From: Pseudomonas putida
Lineage (GTDB): Bacteria > Pseudomonadota > Gammaproteobacteria > Pseudomonadales > Pseudomonadaceae
Direction of reading: 5' to 3'
NCBI RefSeq assembly: GCF_016406145.1
Contig: NZ_CP066306.1
Span: 3,224,001-3,288,000 of the forward strand
Length of the DNA: 64,000 nt
The position numbers and the translations under genes were made by a program. The notes beneath the pieces are model-generated. The model was not told the origin of the DNA. It ran no database searches and saw only the letters and a program-made list of their open reading frames with translations. Within the stretch, counting starts at the first letter, position 1. Each line of letters begins with the position of its first letter. Of the stretch, positions 53,006 to 61,356 are shown piece by piece.

Positions 53006-54334
53006 ATGCACCGACCGATACCCACACCGCTGGCCGTGGCGATTTTCGCCAGCATGCTCCAGCTCCCGGCACAGGCAGCGCTGTATGCCGTCGACACCGG
53101 TCCCTATGACCCCGCCAATGGCAACTTCGCCGCCTGGTACCAGGATACGCACGGGCGAACCCTTGACCTGTGCCTGACCAAGACCGTCAGCTCACGTGTT
53201 GCCGGCGCCCCGGGGGCACCGGCGTACATGTGTACGCTGCTGCCCACGCCCGGCGTATTCGACGACACCCAACCCATCGTCTTCCCCAGCAACTTCCCCG
53301 ACGAAGCCTTCTGGTTCACCGCCGACGCCGCCATCGTCGATGCCGCCCGCGGCATCGACCTGAGTTACGGCACGGCAATCGAAGCGGCGTTCGCCGCCGA
53401 GGAGCCCGTCGAAGGTGATCAGGTCAGCTTCGCCCGGGTCCGTATCCGCGTCGATGTGCCGACCGCCGGCACCTACATCGTCACGCACCCCTACGGTGTC
53501 GACGTGTTCGACGTGCCCGCCGCAGGCGATCGGGCGATCAACATGACCCGCGACATCGGCATCGCCGGCGCCGGTGATTTCAGCGGCGCGCTCAAAGGTG
53601 ACGTGGGGCCGTTCCTGCGCAGCGTCAACGGCCCCTACACCGAGGGCAGCGAGCGCTTCATCGGCGACCCGAACCTGGAAGAGCCCGTCACCGGCAGCCC
53701 GTACAACACCAACTACGTGCGTATCGAGGGCCCCGGTGGCATCGACCTGCGTACCGAGCTGTTCTCGATCTCCGGCAAGCTCTCCGACGTTGCCCGGCCA
53801 ACTCCGGTGATGCCACTGCGCAGTACCTATTCGCGGCACACCGAGGACGGCGACCTGCGTGCCCAGCAGGACGTCTTCGTGATGGCTCCGCCGCCTCCGG
53901 CCACCGTCACCCTGACCAGCCAGACGCCAAATCTGAGCCTGACCGAAGCCAACAGTACCGGCGCGTGGTATGCCCAGTCAGTCCTCAACCCGCTGTTGCC
54001 GGCCTCGCTGACATTGACCGCTGACAACAGTGTGGCGATCCCCACCAGCAGCCTGGCCACCGTCAACCTGCCGTTGACCGACCTGGTGACCATCACCCGT
54101 GCCGAATTCAGCCTGGCCAGCGGCCAGTTGACCCTGGTGGCGAGCACCAGTGACGAGACCAGCCCACCGGTCCTCACCGCCCACACCGGCAACGGTGCGC
54201 TGATCGGCGACTTGGCTGGCAGCGGTGCGGTGAAGACGTTGAGCACCTCCCTGTCGCCCATCCCGCCGGCCAAGGTGCAGGTCACCAGTGCCAATGGCGG
54301 TAGCGACAGCGAAGACGTGGTGCTGGTGCCATGA
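53006..54334 (+). CDS. Exported protein of unknown function, paralogue of the next gene
   Basis: The product has 442 residues and a signal peptide (cleavage about A-Q-A-A). It is beta-rich and almost lysine-free after the signal, typical of surface or secreted Pseudomonas proteins. Two conserved cysteines (L-D-L-C-L-T and A-Y-M-C-T-L-L-P) could form a disulfide. The first 260 residues match the next gene closely (G-A-P-G-A-P-A-Y-M-C-T-L-L-P, D-I-G-I-x-x-x-G-D-F-S-G-A-L), so the two arose by tandem duplication. The C-terminal 170 residues form one further beta-rich domain. AGGAGG lies eight bases before the ATG. I recognise no enzyme signature. Confidence 0.75.
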   Translation: MHRPIPTPLAVAIFASMLQLPAQAALYAVDTGPYDPANGNFAAWYQDTHGRTLDLCLTKTVSSRVAGAPGAPAYMCTLLPTPGVFDDTQPIVFPSNFPDEAFWFTADAAIVDAARGIDLSYGTAIEAAFAAEEPVEGDQVSFARVRIRVDVPTAGTYIVTHPYGVDVFDVPAAGDRAINMTRDIGIAGAGDFSGALKGDVGPFLRSVNGPYTEGSERFIGDPNLEEPVTGSPYNTNYVRIEGPGGIDLRTELFSISGKLSDVARPTPVMPLRSTYSRHTEDGDLRAQQDVFVMAPPPPATVTLTSQTPNLSLTEANSTGAWYAQSVLNPLLPASLTLTADNSVAIPTSSLATVNLPLTDLVTITRAEFSLASGQLTLVASTSDETSPPVLTAHTGNGALIGDLAGSGAVKTLSTSLSPIPPAKVQVTSANGGSDSEDVVLVP

Positions 54335-54366
54335 ACAGACAAAGGCTCCGCCTTCAAGGAGGCAGC

Positions 54367-56598
54367 ATGAACACTTGGCAACGCCGTGCGCTGTTGGCCG
54401 CCGGTTTCTCCCTCACTGTGACGAGCGCGGCCTGGGCCGCACTGTCGGAGGTCGATCCGGGCCCCTACACCTTTGCCACCGGTGGTTACCCGATGTGGTA
54501 CAAGGACACCGACAACCTTTCCCTGGAGCTGTGCCAGTCGCGCGCTACCAGCACCCGTTTCCCTGGTGCACCGGGCGCACCGGCTTACATGTGCACCCTG
54601 CTGCCTGAACCGGGTGTCTACGACGACGCGCTGCCACTGGTATTCCCCGACAACTGGCCCCCAGAAATGTTCTGGTTCCTGGCTGAAACCTCAATCCCGC
54701 AGGTGGGCAACAGTGGTTATGAACTGGAAGTCTACGTAGCAGGCATAGAAGCCGCTTTCGCCGCGGAAAACCCGGTAGACGGTGACCAGCAAAGCTTTGC
54801 CCGCATCCGCATCCGCGCCTCGGTACCGACGACCGGCACCTATGTCATCACCCACCCTTACGGTGTAGAGACGGTCAACGTGACCGCGGCCGGTCGGCGG
54901 GCGATCAACATCACCCGCGACATCGGCATCGGCGCCCCGGGCGACTTCAGCGGAGCGCTCAACGGCAACCTCGGGCCGTGGCTGCGCGGGGTCGGTGGCC
55001 CCTATACCGAAGTCAACCCGGATACCGGTGCCAGCGAAACCTTCATCGGCGACCCGAACCTCACCGAAGCGGTGACCGGTAGCCCGTTCAATACCAACTT
55101 CGTACGCATCGAAGGGCCAGCCGGGGCCATCCAGACCAATGTGTTCACGGTGTCGGGCAAGGTGCTTGACCAGCGTGCGCAAACGCCGGTAACCCTGGAG
55201 CGCGCCACCTACTCGCGCAACGGCGCCGGCACCCGCGTCGAAGTCTTCGCCAAAGCGCCGAACGATGCTGATGTATGCATGCGCAATGGCCTGGCCTTGG
55301 TCGGAACTCCACCCTCGCCCTGCCAGTTCAGCCTGCTTGCGGATAACAACGGGCTGTTCTTCACCCAGCAGTTGAGCCAGACCGCGCCGCCCCCGGTAGT
55401 GGTGGTAACCGGAAGCACGGCTACCGGCGGCACACGCCCTACCTCACTTTCGAGCAAGCTGACAGACGTGGTGAAAGTGGACACTGCCCGCTACGACTGG
55501 GCCAACAAGCGCCTGGTGATCGAAGCACGCTCCAGCGACGAGGTGGTAGTCCCCGACCTGGTTGCCCAAGGCTACGGCCGCCTGTCCAAATCCGGCCCCC
55601 TGCAGAGCCTGACCGTCAACGACCTCAGCCAGCCGCCCGCGACTGTCACCATCAAATCCGCCCATGGCGGCAGCGATGTGGAACCGGTGATCGTGGTCGG
55701 CAACGCGCCAATCGAAGCCGAAAACCAGGCGCCGCTGGCCCAGGCCGATTCCGGCAGTACCAGCGTCGGTGTGCCGCTGACCCTCAACCTGTTGCAGAAC
55801 GACAGCGATCCGGACGGTGACGTACCGCTGACCATCAGCGACCTGACCCAACCGGGTACCGGCCTTGGCGGTGTTGTGCTCAACGGCACCACGTCGGTCA
55901 CCTACACCCCGCCCGCCGACGCCACACAACCCCTGGTCGCCACCTTCAGCTATCAGGCGGTGGACGCCAAGGGCCTGAAGTCCACACCGGCCACCGTGAC
56001 AGTGAACGTTGCGCCAAACCAGCCGCCAACCGTGGCTGCCCAGACCGTCGCGACACTGGGCGTGCCCCTGAGCATCAACGTACTGGCAGGCGCCGCCGAC
56101 CCGGAAGGCAACGCACCATTGGTAGTCGACAACGTCACGCAACCCGCTGCCGGCCGCGGTGCAGTCAGCACCGACGGCAGCACGGTGACCTACACGCCAC
56201 CGGCGACGGTCACCACGGCGTTCACCACCACCTTCACCTTCCAGGTGCGTGACTCGCTCGGTGCGCTGTCCAACCCCGGCACCGTCACCGTCAACGTGTC
56301 GCCACGCCCGGCCGCAGAAACCTTCGCGGTCACCGCGGCAACGGTCACGGCGCGCTCCAATAACCGTTTCAACTGGGACATCAGCGGCACCTCGTCGGTC
56401 ACCACCGGCAACACGGTGACCGTGCGCGTGACCACCACCACGGGTGAGCAGGTCCTCGGCACCGTCGCGGTACCGATAACCGGTCGCTGGCGCCTGGCAG
56501 TGGGCAACAGCACCACGATGATCCCGACTGCCGCTCCTACGGCAACCGTAACCAGCAGCCAAGGCACCACACGCACCGTCAACGTCATTGTGCGCTAA
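54367..56598 (+). CDS. Exported protein with shared N-terminal domain and Ig-like repeats
   Basis: The 743-residue protein has a signal peptide (about A-A-W-A-A) and the same N-terminal domain as the preceding gene. After residue 450 two Ig/cadherin-like repeats follow, each with an N-x-P-P/N-Q-A-P lead, a D-P-D-G-D or D-P-E-G-N calcium-type turn and the ending V-T-V-N-V. A last beta-sandwich (residues about 650-743) closes the protein. AAGGAGG supports the ATG at 54367; the ATG at 54331 overlaps the previous stop and would give an odd pre-signal extension. Likely a surface adhesin or matrix scaffold working with the amyloid-like proteins downstream. Confidence 0.75.
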   Translation: MNTWQRRALLAAGFSLTVTSAAWAALSEVDPGPYTFATGGYPMWYKDTDNLSLELCQSRATSTRFPGAPGAPAYMCTLLPEPGVYDDALPLVFPDNWPPEMFWFLAETSIPQVGNSGYELEVYVAGIEAAFAAENPVDGDQQSFARIRIRASVPTTGTYVITHPYGVETVNVTAAGRRAINITRDIGIGAPGDFSGALNGNLGPWLRGVGGPYTEVNPDTGASETFIGDPNLTEAVTGSPFNTNFVRIEGPAGAIQTNVFTVSGKVLDQRAQTPVTLERATYSRNGAGTRVEVFAKAPNDADVCMRNGLALVGTPPSPCQFSLLADNNGLFFTQQLSQTAPPPVVVVTGSTATGGTRPTSLSSKLTDVVKVDTARYDWANKRLVIEARSSDEVVVPDLVAQGYGRLSKSGPLQSLTVNDLSQPPATVTIKSAHGGSDVEPVIVVGNAPIEAENQAPLAQADSGSTSVGVPLTLNLLQNDSDPDGDVPLTISDLTQPGTGLGGVVLNGTTSVTYTPPADATQPLVATFSYQAVDAKGLKSTPATVTVNVAPNQPPTVAAQTVATLGVPLSINVLAGAADPEGNAPLVVDNVTQPAAGRGAVSTDGSTVTYTPPATVTTAFTTTFTFQVRDSLGALSNPGTVTVNVSPRPAAETFAVTAATVTARSNNRFNWDISGTSSVTTGNTVTVRVTTTTGEQVLGTVAVPITGRWRLAVGNSTTMIPTAAPTATVTSSQGTTRTVNVIVR

Positions 56599-56613
56599 GG
56601 CCAGGAGAACGTC

Positions 56614-57084
56614 ATGAGACGCATGCCCCCACTGCTGCTGTGCCTGGCCCTCGCTGGCCAGGTTCAGGCCGACGATCTGATGGACAACGCCGACCTTGCG
56701 GCCGGCAGCGACCTCGGTGACCCGGTGATCATCCGCCTGTTGCCGGCAGGTGCCGGCCAGGTAGCGGTGATCGAGCAGCTGGGTTCGGGCAACCGCGCCG
56801 CCCTCGACCAGAACGGCCAGGCCCTGCTGGGCCGCATCGTCCAGGCCGGGGGCGCGCAGGAAGCTTACATCCTGCAAGAAGGTAGTGACCTGATGGCCAG
56901 CATCAGCCAACAGGGAAATGGCAACAGCGCGTCGATCCGCCAGAGCGGCACCAGCAACAACGCCAGCATCGAGCAGATCGGCAACGACAACAGCGCCAGC
57001 ATCGTGCAAGCCGGCTCGGGCCTGAACAGTTCCGTGACCCAGGCCGGCAATGGCCAGCATGTTCAGATCACTCAATACCGATAG
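56614..57084 (+). CDS. Small curlin-repeat protein (CsgB-like nucleator)
   Basis: The 156-residue exported protein has a signal peptide (cleavage about V-Q-A-D). From about residue 92 it has five or six 11-residue units of the form S-I-x-Q-x-G-x-x-N-x-A, half of a classical curlin repeat (for example S-I-S-Q-Q-G-N-G-N-S-A and S-I-E-Q-I-G-N-D-N-S-A). Gln and Asn ladders of this type form beta-helical amyloid. Compact size and position before a much longer curlin-repeat protein suggest a minor/nucleator subunit like CsgB. CCAGGAG lies before the ATG. The csgC/E/F/G accessory genes are not nearby. Confidence 0.8.
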   Translation: MRRMPPLLLCLALAGQVQADDLMDNADLAAGSDLGDPVIIRLLPAGAGQVAVIEQLGSGNRAALDQNGQALLGRIVQAGGAQEAYILQEGSDLMASISQQGNGNSASIRQSGTSNNASIEQIGNDNSASIVQAGSGLNSSVTQAGNGQHVQITQYR

Positions 57085-57100
57085 ACCTGGAGGCACCACC

Positions 57101-58546
57101 ATGTTCAAGCTTGCTCCCCTAAGTGCCGCTATCCTCCTGGCCGTGGCCGGCCAGGTCATGGCGGATGACAGCACCTCGACCCAGTCGCAGACCGGCAACC
57201 AGAACATCGCCGAAGTCAGCCAGACCGTCGCGCCCTTCGCCGCAGCCACCCAGAACCAGACCGGCAAGGGCAACAACCACCTGGCGGTGCAGGACACCAG
57301 CACCAGCTACATCGACCAGGCCGCCAATGGCTCGTACAACGCCGGCTACGGCGAGCAGTTGTTCGAAAATGGCAGCCAGATCACCCAGCAAGCCGAGGGC
57401 ACCTACAACGACGCCTTCGCCAGCCAGTCGTTGGGTGAAAACAACCAGGCGCTGCAGATGCAACAAGGCGCCGAGAACCGCTCGACCGTGTGGCAGGATA
57501 CCCAGCTGGGCGGCCAGGCCACCACCCAGCAAAGCGGCCAGCGCAACGAAGCCTTCGTCGAACAGCTGTTCGGCGGCAGCAACAACAAGAGCTTGGTGAA
57601 CCAGGACGGCCAGGACAACTATGCCGCTGCCGAACACCTGACGCACAACGACGGCAATATCGAGATTTACCAGCAAGGCAAGCAGAACTGGGCCTACGGC
57701 GACCAGCGCGACGGCACCGGCGGCCTCATAGGCATCGATCAGAACGGCACGGGCAACTCGGTGGAAGTCTGGCAGGACACTCAAGTCGGCAGCCAGGCAA
57801 CCGTCAACCAGAATGGCCAGCTCAACGAAGGCTACATCGACCAGAGCCTGGGCCAGGACAATACTGCCAGCCTGTATCAACAAGGCAAATCCAACGCCAG
57901 CTGGTCCGATCAGTTCGAGACCACCAACTCGACCACCAGCATCTCCCAGGCCGGCACCAGCAACCTGCACTTCACCTACCAGACCGGCGATAACCAGAGC
58001 CTGACCGTGACCACACAGGGGACGGGCAACAAAGTCATGGCCAGCAACTGGAAGGGTGAGAAACTTGGCGGGCAGTTCGGCAGCGACCAGACCGCCGTGA
58101 TCAACCAGAAAGGCACCGAAAACACCGTCAACCTGACCCAGAACGGTACCTTGCAACTGGCCACCCTGGGCCAAAAAGGTACCAACAACTCAATGGAAAC
58201 CAAGCAGGCCGACAGCAACAACGAGCTGTACTTCGAGCAGAACGGCACCGACAACATCCTGATCGCTGACCAGCGCGGCATCGACAACTATGCCACCGGC
58301 GACACCACCGGCACCGGCAACACCATCACCCTGGACCAGTCCGGCTACGCCAACCAGAGCTTCACCACCCAGCTGTACGGCAGTGGCAACAGCGCCACCA
58401 TCAAGCAAACCGATAACGCCAACGTCGCCTACGTGACACAGGGCGGCGCCGGCAACATGGCGTTCGTCGACCAGAGCGGCGCAAACCAGGCCGCCACCAT
58501 CACCCAGATGGGCAACGGCAACACGGCCACCGCCACCCAGCGCTAA
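57101..58546 (+). CDS. Large curlin-repeat amyloid-like protein
   Basis: The 481-residue exported protein has a signal peptide (M-F-K-L-A-P..., cleavage about V-M-A-D). Almost all of the mature part is imperfect 11- or 22-residue Q-x-G-x-x-N-type units with N-Q and G-N ladders, about three times the length of E. coli CsgA. An internal duplication of 93 codons is visible: W-Q-D-T-Q-L-G-G-Q-A-T near residue 131 and W-Q-D-T-Q-V-G-S-Q-A-T near 224. The last unit ends T-A-T-A-T-Q-R. The ATG at 57101 follows TGGAGG; the 57050 frame start lies inside the previous gene. Major fibre subunit is inferred. Confidence 0.82.
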   Translation: MFKLAPLSAAILLAVAGQVMADDSTSTQSQTGNQNIAEVSQTVAPFAAATQNQTGKGNNHLAVQDTSTSYIDQAANGSYNAGYGEQLFENGSQITQQAEGTYNDAFASQSLGENNQALQMQQGAENRSTVWQDTQLGGQATTQQSGQRNEAFVEQLFGGSNNKSLVNQDGQDNYAAAEHLTHNDGNIEIYQQGKQNWAYGDQRDGTGGLIGIDQNGTGNSVEVWQDTQVGSQATVNQNGQLNEGYIDQSLGQDNTASLYQQGKSNASWSDQFETTNSTTSISQAGTSNLHFTYQTGDNQSLTVTTQGTGNKVMASNWKGEKLGGQFGSDQTAVINQKGTENTVNLTQNGTLQLATLGQKGTNNSMETKQADSNNELYFEQNGTDNILIADQRGIDNYATGDTTGTGNTITLDQSGYANQSFTTQLYGSGNSATIKQTDNANVAYVTQGGAGNMAFVDQSGANQAATITQMGNGNTATATQR

Positions 58547-58560
58547 GCAGCTCCCCCCTT

Positions 58561-58603
58561 GAACCGCAGCGCTTCTCTCCCTGGCGTTGCGGTTCCTTTT
58601 TTT
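58561..58603 (+). terminator. Rho-independent terminator of the curlin-repeat operon
   Basis: GAACCGCAGCGC and GCGTTGCGGTTC form a long stem (58561-58595) with one mispaired region, followed by CTTTTTTTG. It lies 15 bases after the stop. The remaining 58604-58827 before the PQQ dehydrogenase is A+T-richer (TTAATTAGCTTGC) and likely holds its promoter. Confidence 0.9.
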
Positions 58604-58827
58604 GTGCTTCACACGCTATCGCGGCTCCAGGTTATCGGTGCATTGATGTTTTTGACTGCTGGTTTCAAGAACTTTTTATGCACTTTTCACTGCCTGATCT
58701 AGACTTTTCGCGACAAACCCGCAAGTTCAAGCCTGCGACAATCAGACTCAGAACATTATGTACCAACTTGTTAATTAGCTTGCTAAGGGCTTAAACTGCG
58801 CACATTCCACCTGCTGAGATCCCTGGC

Positions 58828-61245
58828 ATGAACGAAACACCGCGCGCCTCTGGCGCCACAAACATCATCCTGGTCGGCTTGGGCGTGATCATCGCCCTGC
58901 TTGGCCTCCTCCTGGCTGCCGGCGGCGTCAAGCTCGCGGGCCTTGGCGGCTCCTGGTACTTCCTGATCGGCGGCCTGGCCATGGCCATCGCCGGCGTACT
59001 CATTGCCCGACGCAAGAAAGCCGGCGCCTGGCTCTACGCTGCATTCCTGATCGGCACCGCACTGTGGGCACTGATCGACGCCGGCCTGGTGTTCTGGCCG
59101 CTGTTCTCGCGCCTGTTCATGTTCGGTGCCATCGGCATGGTGGTGGCACTCGTCTATCCGCTGCTGGTACGCGCCAATGGCGGTAGCACTGGCCGTGGTG
59201 CCTACGGCATCGCCGGCGTGCTGGCCGTGGTGCTGGTGATCGCTGTGGGCAACATGTTCGTTGCTCATCCAAGCGTCGCACCTACCGGCAAAGGCCCGGG
59301 CATGACCCCGGTCGAAGCCGGCAAGGAGCAGAAGGACTGGGCCCACTATGGCAATACCGAAGGTGGCAGCCGCTTCGCTGCACTGGACCAGATCAACCGC
59401 GACAACGTCGACAAGCTCAAGGTCGCCTGGACCTACCACACCGGTGACGTCGCCATCAGCGACGGCAACGGTGCCGAAGACCAGCTGACCCCGTTGCAGG
59501 TCGGCAACAAAGTGTTCATCTGCACCCCGCACAACAACCTGATCGCCCTCGATGCCGACACCGGCAAAGAGCTGTGGAAGAACGAGATCAACGCCCAGTC
59601 CAAAGTCTGGCAGCGTTGCCGTGGCATGGCCTACTTCGACGCTACCGCACCAGTGGCTCAGCCAACTCAGCCAAACAGCTCGCCGGTAACCGCCGGTAGC
59701 GTACCGGCTGGCGCCAACTGCCAGCGTCGCCTGCTGACCAACACCATCGACGGTCGACTGATCGCGGTCGACGCCGACACTGGTGAGTTCTGCCAAGGCT
59801 TCGGCAACAATGGCCAGGTCAACCTGATGGCCGGCCTGGGTGACGTACCGAACTCCTACTACCAGCTCTCCTCCGCGCCGCTGATGGCCGGTACCACCGT
59901 GGTGGTAGGCGGCCGTGTCGCCGACAACGTCCAGACCGACATGCCAGGCGGCGTAATCCGTGGCTTCGACGTGTTCACCGGTGCCATGCGCTGGGCGTTC
60001 GACCCGGGCAACCCGCAAGACCGCAACGCTCCGGCTGACGGCAGCACCTATGTGCGCAGCACGCCGAACAGCTGGGCGCCGATGTCCTACGACCCGGCGA
60101 TGAACACCGTGTTCCTGCCGATGGGCTCCTCGTCCACCGACATCTACGGTGTCGAGCGCAGCAAGCTGGACCACACCTACGGTGCTTCGGTGCTGGCCCT
60201 GGACGCCACCACCGGCAACGAGAAGTGGGTGTTCCAGACCGTGCACAACGACCTGTGGGACTTTGACCTGCCGATGCAGCCAAGCCTGATCGATTTCACC
60301 AAGGACGACGGCGAGTCGGTACCTGCGGTGGTGATCGGCACCAAGGCCGGGCAGATCTACGTGCTCGACCGCGCTACCGGCAAGCCGCTTACCCAGGTTG
60401 ACGAAGTTCCGGTCAAGCCAAGCAACATCCCGAACGAGCCGTACTCCCCGACCCAGCCCAAATCGGTGGGCATGCCGCAGATCGGCGCACAGACGCTGAC
60501 CGAGTCGGACATGTGGGGCGCCACGCCATATGACCAGCTGCTGTGCCGTATCGACTTCAAGAAGATGCGCTACGACGGCCTGTACACCGCGCCGGGCACC
60601 GACCTGTCGCTGAGCTTCCCCGGTTCGCTGGGGGGCATGAACTGGGGCAGCATTTCCACCGACCCGGTCCATGGTTTCATCTTCGTCAACGATATGCGCC
60701 TGGGCCTGTGGATCCAGATGATCCCGTCGCAGAACAAAGGCCAGGCCGCTGGCGGTGGTGAAGCACTGAACACCGGCATGGGCGCCGTACCGCTCAAAGG
60801 CACCCCTTATGCGGTGAACAAGAACCGCTTCCTGTCGGTAGCCGGCATCCCTTGCCAGGCGCCACCGTTCGGCACCCTGACCGCGATCGACATGAAGACC
60901 CGCCAGGTGGCCTGGCAGGTACCGGTCGGCACCGTTGAAGATACCGGCCCGCTTGGTATCCGCATGCACCTGCCGATCAAGATCGGCCTGCCAACCCTGG
61001 GTGGCACCCTGTCGACCCAAGGCGGCCTGGTGTTCATTGCCGGCACCCAGGACTTCTACCTGCGCGCCTACGACAGCAGCAACGGTAACGAAATCTGGAA
61101 GGCCCGCCTGCCAGTCGGCAGCCAGGGTGGCCCGATGACCTATGTCTCGCCCAAGACTGGCAAGCAGTACGTGGTGGTCACTGCCGGCGGCGCCCGCCAG
61201 TCGACTGACCGTGGCGACTACGTGATTTCTTACGCACTGCCGTAA
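58828..61245 (+). CDS. Membrane-bound PQQ-dependent dehydrogenase, glucose/quinate/shikimate family
   Basis: The 805-residue protein has five N-terminal transmembrane helices (residues about 10-150) and a periplasmic eight-bladed quinoprotein propeller. Landmarks are H-N-D-L-W-D-F-D-L-P-M-Q-P (the region holding the catalytic Asp in E. coli Gcd), W-G-A-T-P-Y-D-Q-L-L-C-R and G-G-x-L-S-T-Q-G-G-L-V-F-I-A-G-T-Q-D at the end. Electrons go to ubiquinone. Family members oxidise glucose (Gcd) or quinate/shikimate (QuiA); the substrate-loop region (D-L-S-L-S-F-P-G-S-L-G) differs enough from E. coli Gcd that I cannot choose. A sugar-type OprB porin follows. Confidence 0.88.
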   Translation: MNETPRASGATNIILVGLGVIIALLGLLLAAGGVKLAGLGGSWYFLIGGLAMAIAGVLIARRKKAGAWLYAAFLIGTALWALIDAGLVFWPLFSRLFMFGAIGMVVALVYPLLVRANGGSTGRGAYGIAGVLAVVLVIAVGNMFVAHPSVAPTGKGPGMTPVEAGKEQKDWAHYGNTEGGSRFAALDQINRDNVDKLKVAWTYHTGDVAISDGNGAEDQLTPLQVGNKVFICTPHNNLIALDADTGKELWKNEINAQSKVWQRCRGMAYFDATAPVAQPTQPNSSPVTAGSVPAGANCQRRLLTNTIDGRLIAVDADTGEFCQGFGNNGQVNLMAGLGDVPNSYYQLSSAPLMAGTTVVVGGRVADNVQTDMPGGVIRGFDVFTGAMRWAFDPGNPQDRNAPADGSTYVRSTPNSWAPMSYDPAMNTVFLPMGSSSTDIYGVERSKLDHTYGASVLALDATTGNEKWVFQTVHNDLWDFDLPMQPSLIDFTKDDGESVPAVVIGTKAGQIYVLDRATGKPLTQVDEVPVKPSNIPNEPYSPTQPKSVGMPQIGAQTLTESDMWGATPYDQLLCRIDFKKMRYDGLYTAPGTDLSLSFPGSLGGMNWGSISTDPVHGFIFVNDMRLGLWIQMIPSQNKGQAAGGGEALNTGMGAVPLKGTPYAVNKNRFLSVAGIPCQAPPFGTLTAIDMKTRQVAWQVPVGTVEDTGPLGIRMHLPIKIGLPTLGGTLSTQGGLVFIAGTQDFYLRAYDSSNGNEIWKARLPVGSQGGPMTYVSPKTGKQYVVVTAGGARQSTDRGDYVISYALP

Positions 61246-61260
61246 AACGCGTCGCTTTCA

Positions 61261-61323
61261 TCGCCGGCAAGCCGGCTCCCACAGGTTCGTTGAAAGATCT
61301 TGTGGGGGCCGGCTTGCTGGCGA
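61261..61323. repeat. REP pair (REPIN) between the dehydrogenase and the porin
   Basis: TCGCCGGCAAGCCGGCTCCC (from 61261) and its inverted copy (61300-61323, with TGGGGG) enclose only 16 bases. Unlike the others it sits between two genes in the same direction, so it may reduce or fine-tune porin expression. Confidence 0.85.
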
Positions 61324-61356
61324 TGAGGCCCTGAAAGATCAATTCGAGACCCCGCA

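Noticed and set aside
56900..58546. Repeated short units considered as CRISPR or tandem DNA repeats
   Set aside because: The periodicity is at the protein level (11-residue curlin units); the DNA copies have diverged and there are no spacers.
56614..58546. Complete curli (csg) locus
   Set aside because: Only repeat-type subunits are present; no CsgG, CsgE, CsgF, CsgC or CsgD-like gene lies in the window.
58783..61020. Long antisense open frame (745 codons) opposite the PQQ dehydrogenase
   Set aside because: It mirrors a recognised membrane dehydrogenase in a GC-rich genome; composition is His/Arg/Gly/Val-rich with no domain and no Shine-Dalgarno.
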